The notes: a model not told the origin generated them from the letters alone. A stretch of 64,000 nt of DNA from BOG-908 sp964242595 (GCA_964242595.1 CAXTBC010000011.1:1-64000), one strand, 5' to 3'. Shown: positions 35,386-45,334, counted from the first letter of the stretch. Program-made: numbers and translations.

Positions 35386-36635
35386 GCAGCGTCCTCCAGG
35401 AGTTCGAACAGCACCCGCTCAACCCTGTGCCGGCCGACCAGGCCGTGGCCACCAAGGGCAAGACGGTGCAGATCGACAGCCACGCGATCAATTTCGGGCC
35501 GCAGCACCCTGCCGCGCACGGCGTTTTGCGCCTGGTGCTCGAGATGGACGGCGAGGTGGTGGACCGCGCCGACCCGCATGTGGGCCTGCTGCACCGTGGC
35601 ACCGAGAAGCTGATCGAGAGCCGCACATATTTGCAGAATGTGCCTTACTTCGACAGGCTGGATTACGTCTCGCCGATGTGTATGGAGCATGCCTTCGTGC
35701 TGGGCACGGAGAAGCTGCTGGCGATCCAGGCACCCGAGCGTGCGCTGTGGATACGCACGATGTTCGACGAGATCACGCGCATCCTGAACCACCTGCTGAA
35801 CCTGACCTCGTTTGCGCTGGACGTGGGCGCGCTGACGCCGCCGCTGTGGGGCTATGAAGAGCGCGAGAAGCTGATGGAGTTCTACGAGGCCGCATCGGGC
35901 GCGCGGCTGCATGCAAACTACTACCGGCCGGGCGGTGTGGCCAAAGACCTGCCGGCAGGGCTGACGGACAAGATCTGGGCGTGGTCAGAGAAGTATCCCG
36001 CGTTCATCGACGATCTGTGGAACCTGCTGACCGAGAACCGGATCTGGAAGCAGCGCACGGTGGACATCGGCGTGATGAGCGCCGAGCAGGCGCTGGCCTG
36101 GGGGTTCACGGGGCCGAATTTGCGCGCTAGCGGCGTGCCGTGGGATTTGCGCCGCGCGCAGCCTTACGCGATGTACGACAAGGTGGCGTTCGACGTGCCG
36201 ATTGCGCGCAACGGTGACTGCTACGACCGCTACCTGGTACGCATGATCGAAATGCGCGAGAGCGTGAAGATCATCCGCCAGTGCATCGAGAACATGAAGC
36301 CGGGACCTGTAAAGATTCAGGATCGCAAGTTCACGCCGCCGCGGCGCGAGGAGATGAAGCGCTCGATGGAAGCGCTAATTCACCACTTCAAGCTGTTCAC
36401 CGAAGGTTTCCACGTGCCGGCGGGCGCTACGTACACGGCGATCGAGAGCCCGAAGGGCGAATTCGGCGTGTACCTGGTAGCCGACGGGACCAACAAGCCA
36501 TACCGGTGCAAGATACGGCCGACGGGGTTCTCCCACCTGCAGGCGATGGAAGTTATGAGCAAGGGGCATATGCTGGCCGACGCGGTGGCGGTAATCGGAT
36601 CGATCGACCTGGTGTTCGGCGAAGTCGACCGCTGA
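35382..36635 (+). CDS. nuoD: NADH-quinone oxidoreductase subunit D
   Basis: 49-kDa-type subunit, 417 residues, forming the quinone pocket with NuoB. Key segments are FGPQHPAAHGVLRLVLEMDG (quinone-site His), HRGTEKLIESRTY, YYRPGGVAKDLPAGL, and the C-terminal DLVFGEVDR. The first 30 residues are a variable extension. The stop overlaps the nuoE start by one base (TGATG). Confidence 0.99.
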   Translation: MSSVLQEFEQHPLNPVPADQAVATKGKTVQIDSHAINFGPQHPAAHGVLRLVLEMDGEVVDRADPHVGLLHRGTEKLIESRTYLQNVPYFDRLDYVSPMCMEHAFVLGTEKLLAIQAPERALWIRTMFDEITRILNHLLNLTSFALDVGALTPPLWGYEEREKLMEFYEAASGARLHANYYRPGGVAKDLPAGLTDKIWAWSEKYPAFIDDLWNLLTENRIWKQRTVDIGVMSAEQALAWGFTGPNLRASGVPWDLRRAQPYAMYDKVAFDVPIARNGDCYDRYLVRMIEMRESVKIIRQCIENMKPGPVKIQDRKFTPPRREEMKRSMEALIHHFKLFTEGFHVPAGATYTAIESPKGEFGVYLVADGTNKPYRCKIRPTGFSHLQAMEVMSKGHMLADAVAVIGSIDLVFGEVDR

Positions 36636-37309
36636 TGTCCGTAACCCATCCTGGCGCGTTCCCGGCCGAGAACGTGGGCGACGGCTCGACGGCGGCGCAC
36701 AACCGCACTGAACTTACGCAGTTCGCCTTCGACGCCGAGAGCGAAGCGGAAATCGCCCGCATCATCGCCAACTACCCGCCCGGCAAGCAGGCCAGCGGCG
36801 TGCTGCCGCTACTCTATCTGGTGCAGGACCAGATGCGGCGCGAGACGGCCAGCGGCTGGGTGCCGCGCGTGGCGATGGACGTAGTAGCCGCAAGGCTGGG
36901 CATGCCACCGATCCGCGTCTACGAGGTCGCGACGTTCTACCTGATGTTCAACACGACACCGGTCGGCAAGTATCACCTTCAGCTGTGCACCACCACGCCG
37001 TGCTGGCTACGCGGCAGCGACGAGGTTGTGGCAGCGTGCCGCAAGGTGACGGGCATCAAGGGCTGGCACCAGACGAGCGCTGACGGGCTGTTCACCATGT
37101 CCGAGGTCGAGTGCCTGGGCGCCTGCGTGAACGCGCCGATCCTGCAGATCGATAACGACTACTACGAGGACATGGACGGGCCTTTGACCGAGAAGCTGCT
37201 GGAGAGCCTCAAGCGGGGCGAGAAGCCGCCTCAGCCAGGCTCGATGATCGGCCGCATCACCTCGGCGCCCGAGGGCGGGCCGACCACACTCACGCTGGTT
37301 TCGGAGTAG
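36635..37309 (+). CDS. nuoE: NADH-quinone oxidoreductase subunit E
   Basis: 24-kDa-type subunit, 224 residues, with a [2Fe-2S] cluster (N1a). The ligands are C-x4-C in LCTTTPCWLRGSD and C-x3-C in VECLGACVNAPI. I chose ATG 36635, which overlaps the nuoD stop; the upstream frame continues inside nuoD only as a shadow. It works with NuoF in NADH oxidation; nuoF begins five bases after the stop. Confidence 0.98.
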   Translation: MSVTHPGAFPAENVGDGSTAAHNRTELTQFAFDAESEAEIARIIANYPPGKQASGVLPLLYLVQDQMRRETASGWVPRVAMDVVAARLGMPPIRVYEVATFYLMFNTTPVGKYHLQLCTTTPCWLRGSDEVVAACRKVTGIKGWHQTSADGLFTMSEVECLGACVNAPILQIDNDYYEDMDGPLTEKLLESLKRGEKPPQPGSMIGRITSAPEGGPTTLTLVSE

Positions 37310-37314
37310 GCGCC

Positions 37315-38628
37315 GTGCTGCACGACCGCGATCGCATCTTCACCAACCTGTACGGCCAGCACGACTGGCACTTGGCCGCCGCCCGCGCGCGCGGCGATTG
37401 GGACGGCACGGCCGCAATCCTGTTGCGCGGGCGCGAAGCAATCATCGATGAGATGAAGGCGTCCGGCCTGCGCGGGCGCGGCGGGGCTGGGTTCCCCACC
37501 GGCATGAAATGGTCGTTTATGCCGAAGGTCTCGGATGGCCGGCCGGCCTACCTGGTGATCAACGCAGACGAGAGCGAGCCTGGCACGTGCAAGGATCGTG
37601 ACATCATGCGTCACGACCCGCACAAGCTGGTCGAGGGCGCGCTGATCGCGTCGTTTGCGATGGGTTCGCACGCCTGTTACATCTACATCCGCGGCGAGTA
37701 CTACAACGAAGCGCGCAACCTGCAGGCGGCGGTCGACGAGGCCTACGAGGCTGGGCTGATCGGCACCAACGCGTGCGGCTCGGGCTGGGATTTCGAGCTG
37801 TTCGTGCACCGCGGCGCCGGCGCCTACATCTGTGGCGAGGAGACGGCGCTGCTGGAGTCGCTGGAGGGCAAGAAAGGCATGCCGCGGCTGAAGCCGCCGT
37901 TCCCGGCGGCGGTCGGTCTGTACGGCTGCCCCACTACGGTGAACAACGTGGAGACGATCGCGGTAGCGCCCGAGATCCTGCGCCGCGGGTCGGCCTGGTT
38001 CTCCGCGCTGGGTCGGCCGAAGAACGCCGGCACCAAGGTGTTCTGCATCTCCGGCCACGTGAACAAGCCTTGCAACGTAGAAGAAGAGCTTGGCATCCCG
38101 TTGCGAGAGCTGATCGAGAAGTATGCCGGCGGCGTGCGTGGCGGCTGGGACAACCTGCTGGCGGTGATCCCCGGCGGCTCCTCGGTGCCGTTGATGCCGA
38201 AGGAGACGTGCGACACGGTGCTGATGGATTTCGACAGCCTGCGCGACGTGAAGAGCGGGCTGGGCACGGCCGGCGTGATCGTGATGGATAAGTCCACCGA
38301 TGTAATCAGGGCGATCGCTAGACTGGCCAAGTTCTACAAGCACGAGAGCTGCGGCCAGTGCACGCCGTGTCGCGAGGGCACCGGGTGGATGATGCGGGTA
38401 ATGAACCGCATGGTGGAAGGCCGAGCCGAGGTGGCCGAAATCGACATGCTGGAGCAGGTGACCAGGCAGATTGAAGGGCACACGATCTGTGCTCTGGGCG
38501 ACGCCGCGGCGTGGCCGATCCAGGGGCTGATCCGGCATTTCCGTCTGGTGATCGAGGAGCGTATTGCGGCCTACCGTCCAGGTCCCCGCGTCATTACGCC
38601 GGTCAACCTGCCTCTCGCTGCTGAGTGA
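37315..38628 (+). CDS. nuoF: NADH-quinone oxidoreductase subunit F
   Basis: NADH- and FMN-binding subunit, 437 residues. GLRGRGGAGFPTGMKW is the nucleotide/FMN motif, YLVINADESEPGTCKDRD the FMN-proximal block, YICGEETALLESLEG follows, and the N3 [4Fe-4S] ligands are ESCGQCTPCREGTGWM plus a later Cys (HTICALGDAAAWP). GTG start. Confidence 0.99.
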   Translation: MLHDRDRIFTNLYGQHDWHLAAARARGDWDGTAAILLRGREAIIDEMKASGLRGRGGAGFPTGMKWSFMPKVSDGRPAYLVINADESEPGTCKDRDIMRHDPHKLVEGALIASFAMGSHACYIYIRGEYYNEARNLQAAVDEAYEAGLIGTNACGSGWDFELFVHRGAGAYICGEETALLESLEGKKGMPRLKPPFPAAVGLYGCPTTVNNVETIAVAPEILRRGSAWFSALGRPKNAGTKVFCISGHVNKPCNVEEELGIPLRELIEKYAGGVRGGWDNLLAVIPGGSSVPLMPKETCDTVLMDFDSLRDVKSGLGTAGVIVMDKSTDVIRAIARLAKFYKHESCGQCTPCREGTGWMMRVMNRMVEGRAEVAEIDMLEQVTRQIEGHTICALGDAAAWPIQGLIRHFRLVIEERIAAYRPGPRVITPVNLPLAAE

Positions 38629-38630
38629 TG

Positions 38631-38705
38631 GGCCTGGGGCTTACGGCCCCGTCGTGCGCAAGCACGCTTACGCGTGATGGGTCCAGGGCAGAGCCCTGGC
38701 CTTTC
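38631..38705. repeat. GC-rich palindromic element (nuoF-nuoG gap)
   Basis: A shorter relative of the GC-rich nested palindromes: GGGGCTTACGGCCCC (hairpin), GCGCAAGCACGCTTACGCGTG, and CCAGGGCAGAGCCCTGG (perfect hairpin, about 38683-38699). It occupies most of the 91-base gap between nuoF and nuoG inside the operon, so it must be transcribed with the nuo message. Confidence 0.75.
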
Positions 38706-38719
38706 CTTAGGATGTTTCC

Positions 38720-40801
38720 ATGGTCAAGCTGATCGTAGACGGCGCCGAAATCGAGGTTGCTTCGGGCAGCTCCGTGCTGCAGGCCTGCCAGCAGGCTGGC
38801 CGTGAGATTCCGCATTTCTGCTACCACGAACGACTGTCGGTGGCGGGCAACTGCCGCATGTGCCTGGTGGAGATAGAGAAAGCGCCCAAGCCGATCGCGA
38901 GCTGCGCATACCCCGCGGCCGAGGGCATGGTGGTGCATACGGACACCGTCATGGTGCGCAACGCCCGCCGCGGCGTGATGGAGTTCCTGCTGATCAACCA
39001 CCCGCTGGACTGCCCAATCTGCGACCAGGGCGGCGAGTGCGACCTGCAGGACCAGTCCTACTCCTACGGCATGGACCACTCGCGCTACGCCGAGGGCAAG
39101 CGCGCCGTGAAGGACAAGGAACTCGGCCCGATCGTCAAGACGGTGATGACGCGCTGCATCCAGTGCACGCGCTGCATCCGCTTCGCCACCGAGATCGCTG
39201 GCGTGCCCGAGCTGGGCGCCACCGCGCGGGGCGAGAACATGGAGGTGGGCACCTATGTGGAGCACGCGCTGACCAGCGAGCTGTCGGGCAACCTGATCGA
39301 CATCTGCCCGGTGGGCGCGCTGACCAGCAAGCCCTACGCGTTCGTCGCGCGGCCGTGGGAGCTGAACAAGACGGACAGCGTGGACGTGCTGGACGCGGTG
39401 GGCACGCCGATCCGGGTGGACGCGAAGGGGCCTGAGGTGCTGCGCATCCTGCCGCGCGTGAACGACGAGATCAACGACGAGTGGATGGCCGACAAGTCCC
39501 GCTTCTCGTTCGATGGATTGAAGCGCCGTCGGCTGGACCGGCCGTGGGTGCGCCGGGGCGGCAAGCTGGTGCCGGCGACCTGGGTGGAGGCGTTTGCCGC
39601 CATCGCCGAGAAGCTGCGCGGCGTGGACGGGGCGCGGATCGGTGCCGTGGCCGGCGATCTTTGCGACGCCGAGAGCATGATGGCGCTCAAGGACCTGATG
39701 GGCGTGCTGGGCTCGCAGAACCTGGATTGCCGGCAGGACGGGGCGAAGCTGGACGCGAGCCGGCGGGATTTCTACCTGTTCAACAGCACGATCGCCGGGA
39801 TCGACGCGGCCGACGCCGTGCTGATCGTTGGCAGCAACCCGCGGCGAGAGGCGCCGATCCTGAATGCCCGCATCCGCAAGCGCTGGATGGCGACAGCAGG
39901 GCACATGCCGATAGGCGTGGTCGGGCCGCAGGCGGAGCTGACCTACCGCATCACGCATCTCGGTGAGGATGCCGGGCTGCTAGCTGCGCTGCACGACGGC
40001 ACGCACGACTTCGCAAGCGTGCTGCGCCAGGCCGAGCGGCCGATGGTGATCGTGGGGCAGGGCGCGCTGCGGCGACCGGACGGCGCGGCGGTTCTGGCGC
40101 ATGCCTGGCGGCTGGCCGGGGCGGTAGGCGCGCTGAAGCCGGACTGGCACGGCTTCAACGTGCTGCATACCGCCGCCGCCCGCGTGGGCGGGCTGGATCT
40201 GGGCTTCCTGCCAGGGCCGGGCGGGCTGGACTTTGCCGGCATGATGGGCGGCGGGGTGGACGTGCTGTGGCTGCTGGGCGCCGACGAGTTCGACACCGCG
40301 CGGGTCGGCGCCGGCACCTTCGTGGTCTATCAGGGCCACCATGGCGACCGTGGTGCGGCGAGGGCTGACGTGGTGCTGCCCGGCAGCGCCTACACCGAAA
40401 AGGACGGCACCTACGTCAGCACCGAAGGCCGGGTGCAGCGCGGCTTTCGGGCGCTGTTCGCGCCGGGCGACGCGCGGGAGGACTGGCGCATCCTGCGTGC
40501 TTTCAGCGCAGTGGTGAGCCACGCGCTGCCCTACGACGACATCGACGCGCTGCGCGCACGGCTGACAACGCAGAACCCGGTGTTCGGCCGGCTCGGCTTG
40601 GCACGCTTCGGCGCTAACGACACCACTGGCCCTGGCGGGCAGGCGATCCCGGAGGCACCGGACGCCGCACCGCTGGTGGCCGCGGTGGCGGACTACTACC
40701 TGACCAACCCGATCAGCCGCGCTAGCTTGACGATGGCCGAATGTTCGCGCATCGCCCCTGCGTCACTGGCCGCCACCCCCCTGGCCGTGGCGGCGGAGTA
40801 G
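38720..40801 (+). CDS. nuoG: NADH-quinone oxidoreductase subunit G
   Basis: 75-kDa-type subunit, 693 residues, with three clusters. [2Fe-2S] N1b in SVAGNCRMCLVEIE plus upstream Cys; His/Cys-ligated N5 in HPLDCPICDQGGECDLQDQ; N4 in RCIQCTRCIRF and CPVGALTSKPYAF. The C-terminal half is a molybdopterin-oxidoreductase-like domain without cofactor ligands, as is usual. ATG start preceded by the palindromic gap. Confidence 0.99.
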   Translation: MVKLIVDGAEIEVASGSSVLQACQQAGREIPHFCYHERLSVAGNCRMCLVEIEKAPKPIASCAYPAAEGMVVHTDTVMVRNARRGVMEFLLINHPLDCPICDQGGECDLQDQSYSYGMDHSRYAEGKRAVKDKELGPIVKTVMTRCIQCTRCIRFATEIAGVPELGATARGENMEVGTYVEHALTSELSGNLIDICPVGALTSKPYAFVARPWELNKTDSVDVLDAVGTPIRVDAKGPEVLRILPRVNDEINDEWMADKSRFSFDGLKRRRLDRPWVRRGGKLVPATWVEAFAAIAEKLRGVDGARIGAVAGDLCDAESMMALKDLMGVLGSQNLDCRQDGAKLDASRRDFYLFNSTIAGIDAADAVLIVGSNPRREAPILNARIRKRWMATAGHMPIGVVGPQAELTYRITHLGEDAGLLAALHDGTHDFASVLRQAERPMVIVGQGALRRPDGAAVLAHAWRLAGAVGALKPDWHGFNVLHTAAARVGGLDLGFLPGPGGLDFAGMMGGGVDVLWLLGADEFDTARVGAGTFVVYQGHHGDRGAARADVVLPGSAYTEKDGTYVSTEGRVQRGFRALFAPGDAREDWRILRAFSAVVSHALPYDDIDALRARLTTQNPVFGRLGLARFGANDTTGPGGQAIPEAPDAAPLVAAVADYYLTNPISRASLTMAECSRIAPASLAATPLAVAAE

Positions 40802-40805
40802 GCCC

Positions 40806-41822
40806 GTGTACGCGTTTTTTCACCAGAACACCCTGGGCATCCTGTTGCTGACGGTCGCCGAGACGCTGGCCATCCTGGTCCCTGTCCTGCTCAGCATGGC
40901 CTACTCGACCTATTTCGAGCGCAAGGCGCTGGCCGCGTTCCAGCTGCGCCGCGGGCCGAACAAGGTAGGGCCGTTCGGGCTGTGGCAGCCCTTCGCGGAC
41001 GCCGTGAAAGTGTTCACCAAGGAAACGATTATTCCGGCAGGCGCCAGCCGCGCGCTGTTCCTGCTGGCGCCGATGCTGACCTTCGTGCTGGCCTGCCTGG
41101 CCTGGGCGGTGATCCCGGTGGGCGACGGTTGGGCGGTGGCCAACATCAACGTCGGCATCCTCTATCTCTTCGCCATCAGCTCGCTAGGCGTGTACGGCAT
41201 CATCATCGCTGGCTGGGCCAGCAACTCGAAATACGCGTTCCTTGGCGCCATGCGCTCGGCCGCGCAGATGGTCAGCTATGAGGTGTCGATCGGCTTCGTG
41301 CTGGTGACGGTGATGCTGTGTGTGGGCAGCCTGAACCTGAACGACATCGTGCGGGCACAGGGCCCGGGGCATTGGTGGTTCTGCTTCACCCTGTTCCCGA
41401 TGTTTGTGGTCTTCCTGATTTCCATGCTGGCCGAGACCAACCGCGCGCCGTTCGACCTCCCCGAGGGTGAGAGCGAGCTGGTGGCCGGATTTTTCGTGGA
41501 ATATAGCGCTATGTCTTTCGCGCTGTTCTACCTGGGCGAGTACACCAACATGATCATGATGAGCGCGCTGGCCAGCGTGCTGTTCCTGGGCGGCTGGGAA
41601 GCGCCGTTCGGGTTGCCAGGGCTGCCGATCCTGTGGCTGTTCGGCAAGGTCTGCTGCGTGATGTTCTTCTTTTTCTGGGTGCGCGCAACCTTCCCACGCT
41701 TCCGCTACGACCAGCTGATGCGACTGGGCTGGAAGGTGTTCCTGCCGATCTCGCTACTTTGGCTGGTGCTGACGGCCGGCTTCCTGGAAGCCACTGGGCT
41801 GCTGCCGAACGTGGCGGGTTGA
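40806..41822 (+). CDS. nuoH: NADH-quinone oxidoreductase subunit H
   Basis: Membrane subunit linking peripheral and membrane arms, 338 residues, eight predicted helices. Conserved pieces are YFERKALAAFQLRRGPNKVGPFG, AQMVSYEVSIGFVLV, and AETNRAPFDLPEGESELVAG (quinone-site loop). GTG start four bases after nuoG. Confidence 0.98.
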   Translation: MYAFFHQNTLGILLLTVAETLAILVPVLLSMAYSTYFERKALAAFQLRRGPNKVGPFGLWQPFADAVKVFTKETIIPAGASRALFLLAPMLTFVLACLAWAVIPVGDGWAVANINVGILYLFAISSLGVYGIIIAGWASNSKYAFLGAMRSAAQMVSYEVSIGFVLVTVMLCVGSLNLNDIVRAQGPGHWWFCFTLFPMFVVFLISMLAETNRAPFDLPEGESELVAGFFVEYSAMSFALFYLGEYTNMIMMSALASVLFLGGWEAPFGLPGLPILWLFGKVCCVMFFFFWVRATFPRFRYDQLMRLGWKVFLPISLLWLVLTAGFLEATGLLPNVAG

Positions 41823-41832
41823 GGAGACGCTG

Positions 41833-42318
41833 ATGCTGACCGGAAAATCCGCCTGGCGCCTGGTGATGTGGGAGCTGCTCTCGGGCATGGCCCTTACACT
41901 GCGCTATTTCTTCAAGGCGCCTGTGACGATCAACTACCCCTACGAGGGCGGTCCTTTGAGCCCGCGCTTCAAGGGCGAGCACGCGTTGCGCCGCTACCCG
42001 AACGGCGAGGAACGCTGCATCGCATGCAAGCTGTGCGAGGCGGTGTGCCCGGCCTACGCCATTACCATCGAGGCCGAGCCGCGCGGCGACGGCTCGCGCC
42101 GCACCACGCGCTACGACATCGACATGACTAAGTGCATCTATTGCGGGCTGTGCGAGGAGTCCTGTCCCGTCGACGCGATCGTGGAGGGACCGAACTTCGA
42201 GTTCTCCACCGAGACGCGTGAGGAGCTGATGTACAACAAGGACAAGCTGCTTGATAACGGCGACCGCTGGGAAGCCGAGATCGCCAAGCGGCTAGAACTG
42301 GACGCGCCCTACCGATGA
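41833..42318 (+). CDS. nuoI: NADH-quinone oxidoreductase subunit I
   Basis: Ferredoxin-like subunit (TYKY), 161 residues, with two [4Fe-4S] clusters N6a/N6b: CIACKLCEAVCPAYAI and CIYCGLCEESCPVDAI. An N-terminal amphipathic helix (SGMALTLRYFFKAP) attaches it to the membrane arm. Its stop overlaps the nuoJ ATG (ATGA). Confidence 0.98.
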   Translation: MLTGKSAWRLVMWELLSGMALTLRYFFKAPVTINYPYEGGPLSPRFKGEHALRRYPNGEERCIACKLCEAVCPAYAITIEAEPRGDGSRRTTRYDIDMTKCIYCGLCEESCPVDAIVEGPNFEFSTETREELMYNKDKLLDNGDRWEAEIAKRLELDAPYR

Positions 42319-43079
42319 TCACGGCCATCGCCTTCTACGTGTTCTCCGCCATCCTGCTGGGCTCGGCGGCGATGGTGGTGACGAGCCGCAACCCGGTGCA
42401 CTCGGTGCTGTTTCTGATCCTGGCGTTCTTCAACGCGGCCGCGTTGTTCCTGATCGCCGGCGCCGAGTTCCTCGCAATGATCCTGGTGATCGTCTACGTG
42501 GGCGCGGTGGCCGTGCTGTTCCTGTTCGTGGTGATGATGCTGGACGTGGATTTCGTGGCCTTGCGCGAGGGGTTCCAGAAATACGTCTCGCTTGGCGCGG
42601 TGGTGGGCGTGCTACTGCTGGGCGAGCTGCTATTCGTGCTGTGGGGCTGGCAGGTCTCGGCCAGCGCGCCGGTGCTGCGGTTGAGCGTCATGCCCGGGCA
42701 GGTGCAGAACACGCGCGCGATCGGGCAGGTGCTCTACACGAACTACATCCTGCTGTTCCAGATGTCCGGGCTCATCCTGCTGGTCGCCATGGTCGGTGCT
42801 ATCGTGCTCACGCATCGCGAGCGCCGAACCGCGCGCTACCAGAACATCACCCGCCAGCAGGAACGCCAGGTAAGCGACACGCTGGAGGTGCTGAACCTGC
42901 GCAGCGGCGCCGGCGTAAGCGAGCTGGGGATCTACCGGCCGAAGCCGGAACGCGTGACGGCGGGCGCCCGCGCGCTGGGCCATGACGCGCACGGACAGGC
43001 GGCGCACCTGGACAAGAGCCACAAGGGCCCGCTGCACGACGGGGCCACGGCACCGGCCCCCGTGCAGGGAGAACACTGA
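42315..43079 (+). CDS. nuoJ: NADH-quinone oxidoreductase subunit J
   Basis: Membrane subunit, 254 residues, with five helices in the first 165 residues (AFYVFSAILLGSAAMVVTSR, FLAMILVIVYVGAVAVLFLFV). This is about 50 residues longer than typical NuoJ. The excess is a polar C-terminal tail with several His (GHDAHGQAAHLDKSHKG). No stop or frameshift is involved; nuoK starts two bases later. Confidence 0.97.
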   Translation: MITAIAFYVFSAILLGSAAMVVTSRNPVHSVLFLILAFFNAAALFLIAGAEFLAMILVIVYVGAVAVLFLFVVMMLDVDFVALREGFQKYVSLGAVVGVLLLGELLFVLWGWQVSASAPVLRLSVMPGQVQNTRAIGQVLYTNYILLFQMSGLILLVAMVGAIVLTHRERRTARYQNITRQQERQVSDTLEVLNLRSGAGVSELGIYRPKPERVTAGARALGHDAHGQAAHLDKSHKGPLHDGATAPAPVQGEH

Positions 43080-43081
43080 GC

Positions 43082-43390
43082 ATGGTGATCAGCGTTGGCC
43101 ACTATTTGGCCGTGGGCGCGGTGCTACTCGTTCTCGGCGTGTTCGGCGTGTTTCTCAACCGCAAGAACGTCATCGTTATCCTGATGTCGATCGAGCTGAT
43201 CCTGCTGGCGGTCAACATCAACCTTGTTGCGTTCTCGGCTTCGCTCGACGATTTGGCGGGGCAGATCCTGGCGATGTTCGTGCTGACCGTGGCGGCGGCC
43301 GAGGCGGCCATTGGGCTGGCCATCGTGGTGGTGTATTTCCGCAATCGCGGCTCGATCGAGGTCGAGGACGTGAACCTGATGAAGGGCTGA
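43082..43390 (+). CDS. nuoK: NADH-quinone oxidoreductase subunit K
   Basis: Small antiporter-like (MrpC-type) membrane subunit, 102 residues, three helices. VFLNRKNVIVILMSIELILLAVN contains the conserved helix-2 Glu, and AAAEAAIGLAIVVVYFRNRG the helix-3 Glu. nuoL starts two bases downstream. Confidence 0.98.
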   Translation: MVISVGHYLAVGAVLLVLGVFGVFLNRKNVIVILMSIELILLAVNINLVAFSASLDDLAGQILAMFVLTVAAAEAAIGLAIVVVYFRNRGSIEVEDVNLMKG

Positions 43391-43392
43391 GG

Positions 43393-45324
43393 ATGCTGTT
43401 CTCGATCGCCGTCTTCGCCCCGCTGCTGGGCTGCCTGGTATGCGGCTTTGCCGGGCGGAGCGTCGGCGACCGGGCGGCGCAATTGGTGACGATCGCCTGC
43501 ATGGTGCTGGCCTCCGTGTGCGGTGCGGTCGCCTGGTACCAGCACATCTTCGCCAATGTCGGGAACGGCACGATCAGTATCGCCACGTGGATCGATTCTG
43601 GCAGCTTCCACCTCGACTGGGCGCTGCGCTACGACACGCTGTCGACGACGATGGTGGCGATGGTGACGCTGGTGGCCACGCTGATCCACGTCTACAGCAT
43701 CGGCTACATGGCGCACGAGCAAAGCACCACGTCGCGGTTCTTCGCCTACCTCTCGCTGTTCACCTTCGCCATGCTGATGCTGGTGACGGCGGACAACCTA
43801 GTGCAGTTGTTCTTCGGCTGGGAGGGCGTGGGCCTCGCGAGCTACCTGCTTATCGGCTACTGGTACGACCGCCCGGCGGCAGCTCGCGCCGCCATTAAGG
43901 CGATGGTGGTCAACCGGGTGGGCGACCTCAGCTTTGCGGTCGGCATCGCGTTGGTGTTCTTCAAGTTCGGCTCGGTGGACTTCACAACCATCTTTGCCGC
44001 CATTCCTGCGCACGTGCATGACACTTACCACTTCATGGGCGCGACACCGCGCAGCTACGAGGTGATCGGTTTCCTGCTGTTCATCGGCGCCATGGGCAAG
44101 TCGGCGCAGATCCTGCTGCACACCTGGCTGCCGGACGCGATGGAGGGTCCCACGCCCGTCTCCGCGCTGATCCATGCGGCCACGATGGTGACGGCAGGCG
44201 TGTTCCTGATGAGCCGGATGTCACCGTTGATGGAGTGGGCACCTGGCGCGCTAACGTTCGTCACTTTCATCGGGGCGACGACCTGCCTGTTCGCGGCGAC
44301 GATCGGCTGCGTGCAGAACGACATCAAGCGGGTAATCGCGTATTCCACGTGCTCGCAACTCGGGTACATGTTCATGGCGGCCGGCGTGGGCGCCTACCAG
44401 ACCAGCATGTTCCACCTCATCACCCACGCGTTCTTCAAGGCGCTGCTGTTCCTGTGCGCAGGCTCTGTGATCCACGCAATGAGCAACGAGCAGGATATGC
44501 GGCGTATGGGCGGCATCTGGCGTAGTGTGCCCATCACCTACGGGGCGATGTGGCTGGGCAGTCTGGCACTCTGCGGTATCCCGTACTTCGCCGGCTACTG
44601 GTCAAAGGACGCGATCCTGGAGGCGACGTATGCCGCCGGCACCGGAATGGGGATGTATGGCTTCGTGTGCGGCACGCTGGCCGCGTTCCTGACCGCGTTC
44701 TACTCCGGCCGCTTGCTGTTCATGACGTTCCACGGCATTCCGCGCGCAGATGCCCACGTGATGGGCCACGTGCACGAGAGCCCGTGGACGATGACCGGCC
44801 CGCTGGTGCTGCTCAGCTTCGGCGCGGTGTTCGCCGGCTGGCTGCTGCACGCCATCTTCATCGGCGACCACAACGCGGTGTTCTGGCAGGGTGCTATCTT
44901 CAACCGGCCCGACAACCACGTCCTAGCTCAGGTGGAGCGCACGCCGCTGCTGATCGGCCTGCTGCCGACCGCCACCGGGGTGCTGGGCCTGATGCTGGCT
45001 TGGGTGTTCTACATCCTGCGCCCGGCCTTGCCCGCGCGGCTGGCGGCGGCGTTTCCCACCATCTATCGCTTCCTGCTCAACAAGTGGTATTTCGACGAGC
45101 TCTACGATTTCCTGTTCGTCCGCCCGTCACTATGGCTGGCGCGCGAGCTGTGGACGGTGGGCGACGCACAGATCATCGACGGCGTGCCGAACGGTCTGGC
45201 CAGCATGGCCGAAGGTGGCTCGGTGCAGGTGGTGCGCATCCAGACGGGCTCGATCGCGGTTTACGCCTTCACCATGCTGATCGGGCTGGTTGTCATGGTC
45301 ACGTTTTTTGTGCTGGCGCGGTGA
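43393..45324 (+). CDS. nuoL: NADH-quinone oxidoreductase subunit L
   Basis: Largest proton-pumping (MrpA-type) membrane subunit, 643 residues, with a long lateral helix at the C-terminal end. GWEGVGLASYLLIGYWY carries the conserved Glu, LHTWLPDAMEGPTPVSALIH the Lys/Pro discontinuous-helix region, and AYSTCSQLGYMFMAAGVGAY is also typical. I chose ATG 43393 (MLFSIAVFAPLLGCL); the frame extends far upstream through nuoJ/K but only as a shadow. It is followed by repeat copy D. Confidence 0.98.
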   Translation: MLFSIAVFAPLLGCLVCGFAGRSVGDRAAQLVTIACMVLASVCGAVAWYQHIFANVGNGTISIATWIDSGSFHLDWALRYDTLSTTMVAMVTLVATLIHVYSIGYMAHEQSTTSRFFAYLSLFTFAMLMLVTADNLVQLFFGWEGVGLASYLLIGYWYDRPAAARAAIKAMVVNRVGDLSFAVGIALVFFKFGSVDFTTIFAAIPAHVHDTYHFMGATPRSYEVIGFLLFIGAMGKSAQILLHTWLPDAMEGPTPVSALIHAATMVTAGVFLMSRMSPLMEWAPGALTFVTFIGATTCLFAATIGCVQNDIKRVIAYSTCSQLGYMFMAAGVGAYQTSMFHLITHAFFKALLFLCAGSVIHAMSNEQDMRRMGGIWRSVPITYGAMWLGSLALCGIPYFAGYWSKDAILEATYAAGTGMGMYGFVCGTLAAFLTAFYSGRLLFMTFHGIPRADAHVMGHVHESPWTMTGPLVLLSFGAVFAGWLLHAIFIGDHNAVFWQGAIFNRPDNHVLAQVERTPLLIGLLPTATGVLGLMLAWVFYILRPALPARLAAAFPTIYRFLLNKWYFDELYDFLFVRPSLWLARELWTVGDAQIIDGVPNGLASMAEGGSVQVVRIQTGSIAVYAFTMLIGLVVMVTFFVLAR

Positions 45325-45334
45325 GCGTGGTTAG

